In this document: positions 1 to 10,310 of the stretch, one piece after another | Position numbering within the stretch: the first letter of the stretch is position 1 | Layout: the number at the start of each line of letters is the position of its first letter | Source: Siphonodentalium dalli | Lineage: Eukaryota > Mollusca > Scaphopoda > Gadilida > Siphonodentaliidae | NCBI GenBank assembly: GCA_032622095.1 | Contig: CP136062.1 | Coordinates: forward strand, 38,504,918-38,568,917 | Length of the DNA stretch: 64,000 nt | Direction of reading: 5' to 3' | Program-made: the position numbers and the translations under genes | The notes under the pieces: model-generated | Databases searched by the model: none | What the model saw: only the letters and a program-made list of their open reading frames with translations | Told to the model about the DNA's origin: nothing

Positions 1-1550
1 TAGTTTCGGAGTATTCATTGTATCACGGAGAAGAATATATATAAATTGTGGAAATCCGCGCTAAAATTAGTTTTATCAATTTACCCCCTTCGGTGTGCCC
101 TGACGCGAAAGGCGCCACGTTTGGCATGTTTAAACAACTCCATTAGATTCATCATATCATGGGGATTATAATAAAAAAAAATCCGTGGCAATCGGCGGCA
201 AAACAAATTTCTACCCCTCCCCTTTTTCTGCCCCTGACAACGGCGTCACTTTGGAAAATTCTAACCTACACCATTATCTTTCTCGTAATAAGTTACCCCT
301 AGTAGACCGTTTGGTGCAATCTAGATGGTCCCTCGGCTCTAAACTTAGTTGATCAATTTTGGTGCCACTCCCCCCTTCTGTGCATCCCAGACTCGAATGG
401 CGCCACTTTTGACATATTTAAACTATCTATTGCATATGGGTCTCTTCTGACGTCATTGTTATGTTTTGTCTCACTATAACTGAGGACTAACGAGTGTATA
501 CGTTTCTATAATTTATTATACAATACTCCCTAAGCGCGACTGCTTTTACATATAGCAGAGAACCAGGAGCACGTGTTAGTGCAGCATGCAAACAAGTCAT
601 GAATATTAATGAGTTTGTATAGTAGAAGATGGAGATGTCCCGATATATAACACCTCCCCGTTTTAACGAAAGATAGAGCGACAGTATGTTAAAGAGGAAT
701 GATACATAAATGGAAGGTGATACATCGAAATGTTGCCTCTTTCAATTTACTGTTTAGTAAATCCCACTTCTGACACCATGTTATGTTTTGTCTCTCTAAA
801 AATGAGGACTAACGAGTGTATACGTTTCTATAATTTATTATACAATGTTAGTGCAGCATGAAAACGATTCATGAATATTAATGAGTTAGTATAGTAGAAG
901 ATGGAGATGTCCCGATATATAACATATCCTCGTTTTTACGAAAGATAGAGCGACAGTATCCTAAAGAGGAAAGATACAAAAATGGAAGGTGATTCATCGA
1001 AATGTTGCCTCATTCAATTTACAGTTTAGTACATCCCACTTCTGACACCAGGTTATGTTTTGTCTCTCATTAACTGAGGACTAACGAGTGTATACGTTTC
1101 TATAATTTATTATACAATGTTCCCTAAGCGCGCGACTGTTTTTATAGTAGAGAAGCTGGAGCACGTGTTAGTGCAGCATGCACACGATTCATGAATATTA
1201 ATGAGTTAGTATAGTATAGAAGATGGAGATGTCCCGATATATAACAGTCATCATTGACCAAAATTTGGGTTTATACACCGCTACTATATATCGATGCTGA
1301 TTGGCTATTCGCAAGAGCCGACATAATACAAAATGTTATCCGCCCCAGTGATGGTTATATTTTCTGACATTTGCTACTGAAAGGCAAAATCCGTCGTCTA
1401 TCTATATCTTTATTTGCGAATGTCTGTCTGTCTTCTATTCACGGGGGACCATCTAGATGGCACCAAAGGGGTCTAACATGGGTAACTATTTACGAGGAAG
1501 ATAATGGTGCGGGTTAGTATTTTCTAAAATGACGCTGTAACAGCGGTACT
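1..1550. repeat. Composite repetitive block with inverted arms
   Basis: Bases about 240-345 match the reverse complement of about 1441-1545; both carry a GGGACCATCTAGAT motif. Bases about 60-150 and 340-430 are diverged direct repeats sharing GGCGCCAC and a following TTTAAAC. The arms enclose the tandem array at 461-1245. No coding signal was seen. It looks like a compound non-autonomous element; the superfamily is unknown. Confidence 0.6.
461..1245 (+). repeat. Tandem repeat, about 270-320 bp unit, two full copies and a partial
   Basis: ATGTTTTGTCTC starts at 461, 783 and 1055, each followed by GAGGACTAACGAGTGTATAC. Each unit ends near GATGTCCCGATATATAAC. The units differ by internal deletions, so spacing varies (322 and 272 bases). 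Copy 2 holds the same array at 39908-40692. Confidence 0.85.
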
Positions 1551-1870
1551 CGGTCCAAGATCAGCATCATTCAAACCGACACACCATGCTGCTGTAGTCC
1601 GAGAAGACTTGGTCTACTGGGCGACAAAAACATTCATCTGAATGAATGAAAATAGGTTCAACTGTTTCAACCATTGCTCTGTTGTCGGCGATACCCTCCG
1701 GTCGGCGACACCGAGTTAACGGGTGGTGGTGAGAACATTCAACACTAGACGAAATGTGATGTTTTCAGATTTGGCGATTTCATGTAGTTTCCATGTATCG
1801 AATATACGTCACATTTACGATGCGTTTATTCTTATATTAGCAGTTTCTGTATTCTTCACGTTTTATTGGG

Positions 1871-2334
1871 TCTAAAGGCCCACTTAATTTTCGAACCTCC
1901 AGATTACTTTATATAAAATATATGCTATATTATATATCATTTTAAATCTCCAAGACATTGTATTATCAACTTATCCGGTGTAATAACATGTGGTCATGTT
2001 TTTGTTGAGTTGCCAACGCGTTTTGTCATAAAGATTGAAGTAAAAATCAGTATTATTTCCAATGCAGGGGGAATAACTCTATATATTAAAGATAGAGTTC
2101 TTCCCCTTTCATTGAAAAAGTTTGAATTCCCTTGCGTTATGTGTGCCAGAAAGGGGGTGGGGTCTTTAGCAGTTTTCTATTTCTCTGTGGGCATCTTCTG
2201 TGACACAGATGTTTCAAATAGTGATGAATTATAGCATTTTAATCATATTTTATGGCATAGATTGTTATTAAAACCGAATATAAGTAACTATACAAAAAAT
2301 AATCGGCGACTCAAAAATTGAGTGGGCCTTTAAA
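1871..2334. mobile_element. TIR element, family A (GGCCCACTTAA ends)
   Basis: The left end carries TAAAGGCCCACTTAATTTTC and the right end its diverged reverse complement (GAGTGGGCCTTTAAA at 2320-2334). The element is about 464 bp and non-autonomous. A 74-codon open frame inside (2010-2234) starts at TTG and has no recognisable domain, so I do not call it a gene. Related ends occur at 8388-8496 and 13525-13941. Confidence 0.75.
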
Positions 2335-2395
2335 TCCCAAGTATTCGCCTACATCTGGATGTTATTCTGGCACATCATATCTCACTATCAATGTA

Positions 2396-2726
2396 TTAAT
2401 CCTTTCAGTGCAACGGGCCGATCACGTCGGCCCTAATTTATGGTCTGTAAAAAAAACAAAAAGCAAACAAACTGGATAAAACCTTAGGGGCATGTTACAA
2501 CTCAAAACTATCACCAAGAATTCATAGTAATAAGTTTGATGCCCATGATAAACGTAAGATTCCCTGGCACTAAACCTACAAAATAAGTATGTTAAAGAAT
2601 ATAAGAAAAAAATATTAAAATTGTACAAAATTCTAAAAAATAATAACTGATGAAAAATTGTTAGGCCAATGCATTCTCTTATATATGCGAGGCGACCTAT
2701 GGTCGACTCGCATATATGAGAGAATG
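2396..2726. mobile_element. Truncated TTAA-flanked element ending in a hairpin
   Basis: It starts with TTAA followed by TCCTTTCAGTGC and runs through an A-rich body into a palindrome (2666-2726) that is the 67-bp hairpin found complete four times in the TTAA elements of the spacer and once more at 37527-37593. Here the hairpin stops at AGAATG, where the element at 2727 begins, so it was cut by that insertion or rearrangement. It is piggyBac-like by its TTAA flank and CCTTT terminus; no transposase was seen. Confidence 0.6.
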
Positions 2727-3751
2727 TAGTAACTGACGAGTTTTGTGGTAGCTCACGAGTTATGTAGCAACAATCGACGAGTTTTGTGGTAGCTCACGAG
2801 TTTTGTAGTAAAATCGACGAGTTTTGTGGTAGCTCACGAGTTTTGTAGTAAAATCGACGAGTTATGTAGTAATTTGGGTTACGAGTTTTGTAGTAAAACA
2901 TCGACGAGTTTTGTAGTCAAAAACAGGCTAACGAGTTTTGTAGTAATACTCGTCGAGTTCTGTAGCAACAATTTTTAGTCAGTTTCACAGGCGGGTTTGG
3001 ACTTATAAGTATATACAATCGTATATAGTAAATGCAATGTTTTTTTGTGTAAGTGTGTGTGGTGGACGTTAATGACGTTGTAGCTCAACTTGATGTTGGT
3101 CCCTCGTCACTGCTGCTTCGTTTCTCATCAGATCTGAGCCAAACTTCGTACCTAGAAGTACTATGGCCATGTTATTAACTTGAACCTGGCCCTCATTACG
3201 TCAGACGTCGCGTCCTATTTCTTAATACCATGTTGTATTTGGTGAAATAGAATAAACTATCTATCGTGGTGGAAAACCAAATGTGGTTCGTCATTTTTCT
3301 CTCAGTGCATAATGGATTCGCGGCTTGTGCACTTTAAGAAATAAACGCAACCAACAGTAACCGTGAAACAAAAGAGAGCGGCGAGTCATGCATGCGTACC
3401 ATACAGTTATTGTTACCAATAATCGTTTCACTTTGTTTTTGCAATATAGACAACTCTACGCCACCTCTTGGTTCTTGGTTCGTTCTTGGGGATACCCATG
3501 TGATTTGACAAAGTAACACTCTGCATATTCAATCATAATACATGTAGTTGAAAAATCAAAGAAAAAAAAACCTCGTTAGCTTGTTTTTTACTACAAAACT
3601 CGTCGATATTTTACTACAAAACTCGTAACCTGAAATTACTACATAACTCGTCGATTTTACTACAAAACTCGTGAGCTACCACAAAACTCGTCGATTGTTA
3701 CTACATAACTCGTGAGCTACCACAAAACTCGTCAGTTACTACATAACTCGG
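2727..3751. mobile_element. TIR element with repeat-built arms (ACGAGTTTTGTAGTA motif)
   Basis: The left arm (2727-2975) consists of about a dozen direct copies of a 15-20 bp motif, variants of ACGAGTTTTGTAGTAA and ACGAGTTTTGTGGTAGCTC. The right arm (about 3585-3751) is its reverse complement, mirroring the order of variants. The roughly 600-bp interior has no recognisable coding region. In copy 2 the left arm is about 100 bp shorter, through loss of motif units. Confidence 0.8.
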
Positions 3752-3789
3752 CGTAACACAGGGTATATGGGTTGATACAAAAATCGGAC

Positions 3790-4110
3790 TTGTGTTATTT
3801 CGAATATAATTTATACCTATATTGCACGTATATGTGAAATTTAACGCATCCATAATGTGTTATATTTCGAAAATAAATGCACGTAAATTGCACGTATATT
3901 TGAAATTTAAAGCATCCATAAATGTGTTATTTGGTATATAAATTCACACAAACTGCACGCATATTTGTAATTTAACGCATTCATAAATGTGTTATTTAGA
4001 AAATAATTCATCCGTAAATAACACCTATATTTTAAATCGAACGTGCGCGTATTTTCCACGTAAATGTTGAAGAATACGTGTCCGTAAATACAACGTATTA
4101 TTAGGTCACT
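3790..4110 (+). repeat. Degenerate tandem array, about 66-bp unit
   Basis: Units carry GCACGTATATTTGAAATTTAA followed by GCATCCATAAATGTGTTATTT, with starts near 3822, 3891 and 3956 and a decayed copy after 4015. The array lies directly upstream of the sulfotransferase exon and within its presumed intron. Confidence 0.75.
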
Positions 4111-4227
4111 TGTTTTGGAAATTGACATGATCCGTAATTAAATTCCAAATTTGGTGCAGGGCGGTTGACTAATATTCCTGAAAGTTCATGCTGCTTTGAA
4201 TTTTCTTCTCCTGCTCACTTTCCACAG

Positions 4228-5160
4228 GTGACGGTGATGAAGCTGATCGAAGCCAGGTGCCGGAACTCTGACGCAATATCTGGTAGAGCGAATACCGTAA
4301 TTTACTGGACTAACTTGAAATCTGCTCTGTGCGTGGTTCCAAAAGCAGCAAGCACACTACTGCGCTCGGGAATATCGGACGAGTTGGAATCAAGAGTGGG
4401 AAAGCCGATGGTGGCCAAGGTCAAGGTCTGGAGTAGCCCGGATGTGTTCCGATACATGTTTGTGCGAAATCCTTGGTCGAGGTTATGGTCTGGATATGTC
4501 GATAAATTGGTGATGCTCGGATTCAGAAATAACAAATTCCCAATCTTCAATGCATTGAATCTGGGCGATTGTAGTAGAATTCCAACATTCGCAGAATTTA
4601 TTGCATATCTCGCTAACCACGAGAACAATCCGGGAGTTATTAACCAGCATTGGGCCCCGATCACGTTGTTGTGTGATCCCTGTTACTTTAAACCTCATTT
4701 CGTTGGTAAATTGGAAACTTTCGACGATGACCTGAAGTACATTGGACAAAAGCTTCACATTACTGACGAGATTCGTATTGCAAACGACAAAGAAGGTAAA
4801 GCTAGGAACAAATTCTTGATCCCAAATCAACTCAATTTTTACCTCAATAACAATGCATCCTGTGGCCTGTCTATTATGGGAATTTTGCATCGGATTTGGG
4901 TTGCTAGCATACTGACAGGTCGCATAAACAACAAAGCAGTCTTCCCCCAGGCTGAGCTCGAAGCGATCCAACCATTTACATTACAGCGATCGGATCTTAT
5001 CGTTGACATATTTAAAAAGTACAGCCTTGAGGGGGAGGCTCGACGAGCGCAGAAGAATCTTCTACGAGATAATGCCTACGCGGAAATTCCAGACGACCTT
5101 AAATCGCGCATCAGTCGAATGTATAATGACGACTTTACGTTGTTTGGATACGACCCGTGA
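4228..5160 (+). CDS. Carbohydrate sulfotransferase (HNK-1 family), terminal exon, copy 1
   Basis: This encodes the catalytic part of a Golgi-type carbohydrate sulfotransferase, which moves sulfate from PAPS to a sugar. Counting codons from the in-frame TTG at 4165, the 5'-phosphosulfate loop CVVPKAAST is at residues 56-64. The 3'-phosphate motif FVRNPWSRLWSGYVDKL is at 99-115. The family block QHWAP...CDPCY is at 161-174, VGKLETFDDD at 180-189, and the C-terminal DFTLFGYDP is at 323-331. I place the exon start at 4228 because TTTTCTTCTCCTGCTCACTTTCCACAG is a strong acceptor and TGACTAAT at 4166-4173 suits a branch point. The exon then starts in phase 0 with VTVMKLIEARC. If unspliced, the first ATG is at 4237. 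The 310 residues are shorter than typical full-length members, and no N-terminal signal anchor is present, so upstream exons are missing from this reading. The exact acceptor sugar cannot be told. Confidence 0.9.
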   Translation: MTVMKLIEARCRNSDAISGRANTVIYWTNLKSALCVVPKAASTLLRSGISDELESRVGKPMVAKVKVWSSPDVFRYMFVRNPWSRLWSGYVDKLVMLGFRNNKFPIFNALNLGDCSRIPTFAEFIAYLANHENNPGVINQHWAPITLLCDPCYFKPHFVGKLETFDDDLKYIGQKLHITDEIRIANDKEGKARNKFLIPNQLNFYLNNNASCGLSIMGILHRIWVASILTGRINNKAVFPQAELEAIQPFTLQRSDLIVDIFKKYSLEGEARRAQKNLLRDNAYAEIPDDLKSRISRMYNDDFTLFGYDP

Positions 5161-5201
5161 CGACTGCCATTGTACCTGAAGATTGTCCGTGAACTAGGAA
5201 G

Positions 5202-5704
5202 CCACCCCTTGCCAAGTGGTCCTGCTATGATGCTGGTGGTCCTGCTGAATTGATATGATGCGAATAGGGCAAACTGATGTCGTTATGAAATAGTACCGTT
5301 ATATTTTCTAAAGTTATCATTTTCGCGGTGTTTGACTAATCAGAGCGATTTGAGAAAAAACAGGTGTTCGTATGAAACACTCAAGAACATATATATTTTT
5401 GAAAAATATCATAATGCCTGCGCTGGTGTTCCTAAAATTACGGAATAACCCATCTTGATCATAGTCAATATTCAACAATTTATACATTTAGTATTAAAAA
5501 TATTTCGCAATAAATATATTTTTGAATGTTTGATGCGCATAATGGCTTTTCCTGGATATGTTCAGTTATCGAAACACCGCGATAAAGATAAATTAAACAA
5601 ATATAACGGTACTTTTTTATAACAACATCATTTTGCCCTAACATCATCATAGCAATTCAGCAGGACCCAACCGCATCATAGCCGGAACACTTGACCAGGG
5701 GTGG
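5202..5704. mobile_element. TIR element, family D (CCACCCCTGGTCAAGTG ends)
   Basis: The left end CCACCCCTTGCCAAGTG (5202-5218) pairs with CACTTGACCAGGGGTGG (5688-5704). The inverted homology extends inward through GGTCCTGCTGAATTG, GGGCAAACTGATG and GTACCGTTATA. It is flanked by a possible 3-bp AAG duplication. The element begins 41 bases after the sulfotransferase stop codon, so it may supply the 3' end of that transcript. Confidence 0.85.
5509..5514 (+). promoter_or_regulatory. Candidate polyadenylation signal
   Basis: This is the first plus-strand AATAAA after the sulfotransferase stop, and it lies inside the family D TIR element. Its use is an inference from position only. The equivalent hexamer in copy 2 is at 44874. 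Confidence 0.3.
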
Positions 5705-6689
5705 AAGCCTGTTCTTGATCTTGAGAGGTTTCCGGCGACCTTGTAGGACCATGATTCGGGTTGTCTAAATGTCTGCGTTCATGCATTCTGGAAATGGTTG
5801 AATCTGAACATGCAATGATTGTATTCAGTATGCAACGTTGTCAGCTGTTTAATTTTTGTTTTCGTTTGGACGTTAATCATTATCGTGTTATTTGTTATAC
5901 ATTATAGTGTTATTTGTTATACATTTGTTATTTGTTGATGTTAACATTGTTCACCCTAGCGTGGTAAGTTCTTCACAACAGAACATTACGATATAAAGGG
6001 ACATAATGCATTCACAGTGGGAACACGTGTGTGGGGTGGTCATAAATTGTAAAACAGTCATCACTAAAAACATGGAGAAAGAAACCCTCTTTCTTATTTG
6101 TATTAATAACTCTCCAGATAAAGCATTTAACACATGTGTTATATAAATCATACTGCGTTAGTGCCAGTCATGTGATCAACATATAGCAGAGAAAATTATG
6201 ATAAATTCGTAACAAACGTTAGGTAACATATTAGATACATAGATATATTGTGTATGTATTATGTGCATATATTTCGTATATTTATCGAATTATTTGGCCA
6301 CCGGATTGAAACGAGAGCGATAAATTGCATGCACTACACCCCATTCCCTGTAATTATTTGAATGCGGTTCGGTTCTACACCCGGTTCTGTAGTTATACGC
6401 CTTGCGGTGTGTTAGTTTCTACATTGTCGAATTTCAAACTAAACCGGAGCGTATTTCAAAGTAATTTTGACTATCTCTTCATTTCACATTGTTTATAAAA
6501 TTCAACATAAAAAATTTAAAAAGTAGAATTGAGCATTTATATTTGTCTACCGTTGTCATCGGTACCCGATGTTGTAACGTTTGACTGAAATAAATGCTAA
6601 ATTTCTTAAGGAGGCAACCCATTCGTGAATTATTAAAAAAAATCCCAATTTCAGACAATAAATTTGAATGAAAATATCATTCTTTATAA
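5705..6689. other. Intergenic, no gene seen
   Basis: This is AT-rich sequence with a short direct repeat of GTGTTATTTGTTATACATT around 5886-5930. A 66-codon minus-strand frame at 5951-6151 has no recognisable domain and is probably chance. Confidence 0.6.
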
Positions 6690-7434
6690 CTAACGTATTT
6701 TTTAAAATAGAAAGCAATCATTTATTCGTGCAGATCGATAGACAGTTTGACGGGAAATATTAAAAAAAACAAAAACACTGCATTATCTTGACTATCTAGA
6801 ATATGCTCTCAGTCTATCATCTGAAAGCACGACTGTCTGCTAGTAAATAAATAAAATCGTTTTCACTACATATATAGTATTTGGCAGCCATTTGCTGGAC
6901 TATTTATGTATCGGTGTAAAGGACCCAAACAACATAAAACAACAAATATTCAGCCCCGTTCTGAATAACCTGGCAGATATAAATACTCATTATATATTGA
7001 TTCGTGCTTTCAGACATTGGCTGCGGACACACGTACCACAGTAGCGATGGCATAGTAGGTGTGACAATTAATTATGGTGGAGTTTGGTGACAATTGGCCA
7101 ACATAATTTATATGCCATAGGAAGTCATGTCGCCCGCCGCATATTCACACAGTGAGTCGACTGACCAATTAACCCATTGCGTTTCACCAAGGCTGATCTT
7201 TACTCATTACGTTTAGCCACATTGTATTCTCTACCATACATAAAATTGCACGATCGATCGTCCATAATTGTGTTTGAACCCATTCACTCACATATCATGC
7301 ACGTGGCATGTTTTATTGATATGATCTGAATACATGTTTATCTACATATATTATTTTCACGCGTATTAAGTCAGTTCCCCAATTGCGTGTTTTATTTTGC
7401 GACGTTAAATTCTACGCATAATTAGGCTAGCATC

Positions 7435-7536
7435 ATGTGGACAGATGAAGCTGTATCGGAATTGTTGGAAGAGATGCAGATAAGAGAAAGTATATGGAAT
7501 AAACAAAGCGACATAACACTTACAAGAAAACCATAG
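7435..7536 (+). pseudogene. Myb/SANT-like (MADF-type) DNA-binding fragment
   Basis: This is a 33-codon frame from ATG to TAG. It starts MWTDEAVSELLEEMQ and continues through IRESIWNKQSD. The tryptophan-acid start, the leucine-rich first helix and the later IWN resemble the first helices of Myb/SANT-like domains, which PIF/Harbinger transposons encode as a second protein beside the transposase. The rest of the domain (second and third helices with basic residues) is missing, so this is a remnant or one exon. It sits 0.4 kb inside the left TIR end of the 3,060-bp element. Sequence from its last codons onward recurs inverted at 31488-31562. The assignment rests on pattern only. Confidence 0.4.
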
Positions 7537-7775
7537 TCAGAAATGGTAACGCCACCAAGATCGTATTATTAGCCATAAATATAAATAATAATACAATTAT
7601 TCTATAAACTAGCTTTCAAATTTTATGCGGGAAATTTGCGTACTTCCATATTTCAAGTTTTCCCGTTTCTCGTGTCATACATTACTTTCATCAAACTGTT
7701 TTCTTTATTACACAAGCTGATAGGCCCGACTTCACCCGGGCTGTTTCCCATCTGCTTTCCGGTGAAAGGTGCGAT

Positions 7776-8290
7776 TTGACCTTCAATTGACTATTTCGAA
7801 AGTCAAGGTCAGGTCAGGGTCATGATTTGTCCAGTCCAAAACGCCCCCACCCGTAGAAAAGTACCCCTAGGTATCAAATTTCGTCGAAATCCGTCCGTTT
7901 TACCCAACTTGACCTTTAATGAACAATTTTGAAGGTCAAGGTAAGGTCAGAGTCATGATTTGACCCGTCCAAAACACCCCCCCCCCGACAAAAGTACCCA
8001 TAGGTATCAAATTTCGTCGAAATTTATCCGTTTTATCCGAGTTGACCTTTGATTGGCCATATTGAAGGTCAAGGTCAGGCCGAGGTCACGATTTGACCCG
8101 TTCAAAACTCTCCTCGGACCAAAGTATCCCTAGGTATCAAATTTCGCCGAAATTTGTCCGTTTTACCCAAATTGACCTTGCATTGACAGTTTTAAAGGTC
8201 AAGGTCAGGTCGGGGTCACGATTTGACCCGTCCAAAACACTTCCCGGACACAAATACCCATAAGTATCAAATTACGTTGAAATCTATGGA
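7776..8290 (+). repeat. Tandem array, about 132-bp unit, four copies, rich in AGGTCA
   Basis: TTGACCTT starts units at 7776, 7909, 8042 and 8172. Each holds AAGGTCAAGGTCAGGTC-like runs, GATTTGACCCGTCCAAAAC and GGTATCAAATTTCGTCGAAAT. The AGGTCA and TGACCT half-sites fall twice per unit. Unit two has a run of ten C (7978-7987). It lies wholly inside the 3,060-bp insertion. Confidence 0.85.
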
Positions 8291-8387
8291 AAGCCGAGGA
8301 GGACATGTTGGTTGCTAATTGCTAGATATACGACGCGGTATTTTGAAGGTGTTTCAAACTAGGAGATAGAAGTATTCTGCCTTTCAA

Positions 8388-8496
8388 ATGGTGATGAATT
8401 ATAGTAGTTTATTCAAATTTTATGGCATAAATTGTTATTAAAACCGTATATACTATAAAAAATTAATGACTCGAAAATTAAGTGGGCCTTTAAACA
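8388..8496. mobile_element. Family A TIR element, right-end fragment
   Basis: This matches the inner and right-terminal part of the element at 1871-2334: GGTGATGAATTATAG, then TTTTATGGCATAAATTG, TTATTAAAACCG and AAGTGGGCCTTTAAA. The left half is absent. It lies nested in the 3,060-bp insertion, which shows the host element collected other repeats. Confidence 0.7.
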
Positions 8497-8724
8497 AAGT
8501 CACAATTGCATTTAGGCTCATCTCATACTCGTCCATTCAGCGATATTCTACTGCGCAGTTTGTTATAGCCTCCAGTATTTATTGAGCGTTATACCCCCAA
8601 CTGTTATAATTCGCCTTTAGCAGGCGTACTCTTGCCTCAGATTATTGAGATATTAGGTCACACATAATCACATTAAATCGCATCGTAACATAGCAATTGT
8701 GTGGGCTCCTTGGCGTGAATATGT

Positions 8725-9520
8725 AATGAGAAATAAGGTCATACGTAATGACATTAAACTCAAGAAAACCCTCGAAAACAAAACAAAATCACATTTAATG
8801 TTTTACGTTATTTCCTTCATAAAAAGAATCTTCGTGATAATGAACCCTCTCGTTACTTTAGAATATAGAATTAACCTTAAAATAAAAAAAATCTTTGGAA
8901 CACAGAACCTTCGGAATAACGAACCTTCGGATTGGTGAACCTTCGGAATAGCGAACATTCAGAGAAATTTCGGAATAGTGGACCTTCGGGATAGTGAACC
9001 TTCGGAATAGAGACATGCCCCTCAATATTCATATTATATGCCCAGAGTTCAAAGGTATGGACCCATAAAATTATAAACTTGGCCCTTAAAATATTGAACT
9101 CCAAATTGGAGCACACACAGAACACCACTTAAGTCAACTGAACCTATGTCATGTCCCAATGCGGGAGGGTCCATATATACCACAACATTCATAGTATATG
9201 CCAAGAATTCAAAGGTATGGGCCCACGTAATGACATAAAATCTCAAGAAAACCAGCGAAAACAAAACAAAATCACATTTAATGTTCTAAGTTAAGTTATT
9301 TCCTCCTGTATCTGTATCGGTGTGCGCGCATGATCAGTTCGGATGTGAGCGCACACTCCATATAAAGAATCTTTGTGAAAATGAACCCTCTCAAATTAGT
9401 CTCAATACTTTAAAATATAGAATTAACCTAAAAATAACAAAAACCTTCGGAATAGAGAACCTTCGGAATAGCGGACCTTCGGGATAGCAAACCTTCATAA
9501 TAGAAGCATGTCCCCACAAT
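8725..9520 (+). repeat. Two direct repeats of about 290 bp with CCTTCGGAATAG motifs
   Basis: Bases about 8730-9020 and 9220-9515 share ACGTAATGACAT, AAAACAAAACAAAATCACAT, ATGAACCCTCTC and AATATAGAATTAACC, and both end in reiterated ACCTTCGGAATAGNGA of roughly 16-bp period, then ATGYCCC. A divergent segment lies between them. No coding content. Confidence 0.7.
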
Positions 9521-10310
9521 TACACCGGTGACGTAAACACATGTGCCAATCTTAGTTGTACTATCGTAATTATCGGTACGATGAAACGGTGACGGAATCT
9601 GACGAGGTTTGCCGAATGTACAATCACCCAGTGAATTATCGATCGACCATGCGATATCAAAAAACCAAAAGCTAGAAACACCACACTAGGTGGCGTAATA
9701 ACTGATCGCAATGTTTGACCCACTTTTATATATGCTGAGAAATTACACCGGTGATTTGTTCTTAGTAAGAACAATCATGACTGTTGACAGAAACGAGGTA
9801 TTTATTAAGTTATCAAGTGGACGTGTGTGTTAGCATTAAAATATAACATTGCATTTTGAGTAAAGATCAACAGCGACAAGACATTCGGTTAGATAAATCA
9901 TTGAAATGTCGATCTCGACGCTGATAGAGCTTGGAAGAGACTCATTGTGTGAATGTGCGGCGGGCGACATTGCTCGCTATGGCACAGAAATATGACGACC
10001 AATTGTCACCAAAATTGCACCATAATTAATTGTCACACCTACTATGCCATCGATACTGTGATACGTGTGTCTGCAGCCATTATGTAGTTTCATGGTAATT
10101 TTTCCAAATAAAATAGTTCTGAAAATGGCTGCGAAAAAAACTAACATATGCAACGAATTTTTTTTTTTTTTTCTCGCAGACAGTCATGACTTCAGATGGT
10201 AGACTGAGCGCATTCCCTGGTTGGGTTGATATTATAGATAATGCAGTCTGTTTTTTTTTAAATATTTCCTGTCAAACCGTTTTATAAAGCACTATTTTTC
10301 ATACTTCGAA

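Larger units (their letters stand above)
7019..10078. mobile_element. 3,060-bp TIR transposon, PIF/Harbinger-like, present only in copy 1
   Basis: The left end GGCTGCGGACACACGTACC and the right end, reverse complemented GGCTGCAGACACACGTATC, begin TIRs of about 150 bp that stay highly similar. ATT at 7016-7018 and at 10079-10081 is the target duplication, and copy 2 retains the unfilled site ACATTATGT at 46378-46386 with a single ATT. A 3-bp duplication, GGC termini and an internal Myb/SANT-like fragment fit PIF/Harbinger. No DDE transposase frame was seen, so it is non-autonomous or decayed. It contains nested repeats, listed separately. Confidence 0.85.
6690..10310. mobile_element. Older inverted-repeat element, split by the 3-kb insertion
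   Basis: Left bases about 6745-6905 (CAGTTTGACGGGAAATAT, then CTCAGTCTATCATCTGAA, GACTGTCTGC, GGCAGCCATTT) match the reverse complement of about 10105-10285. The loop between the arms received the element at 7019-10078. In copy 2 the same inverted repeat is uninterrupted at roughly 46050-46600. Outer ends are not sharply defined. Confidence 0.6.

Noticed and set aside
2010-2234. 74-codon frame identical in both copies
   Set aside because: It lies inside a TIR element, begins with TTG and has no recognisable domain.
2727-2975. Possible CRISPR-like array of short direct repeats
   Set aside because: Repeat-to-repeat spacing is irregular with no unique spacers, the array is mirrored in a second arm, and the setting is eukaryotic.
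4165-4227. TTG-started N-terminal extension of the sulfotransferase frame
   Set aside because: TTG is not a normal animal start codon, and the segment looks like intron end: branch-point-like TGACTAAT, pyrimidine tract and CAG before 4228.
4302-4971. Long open frames on the minus strand opposite the sulfotransferase (120 and 162 codons), also in copy 2 at 43665-44334
   Set aside because: They are shadows of the coding strand, show no domain, and overlap the well-supported exon completely.
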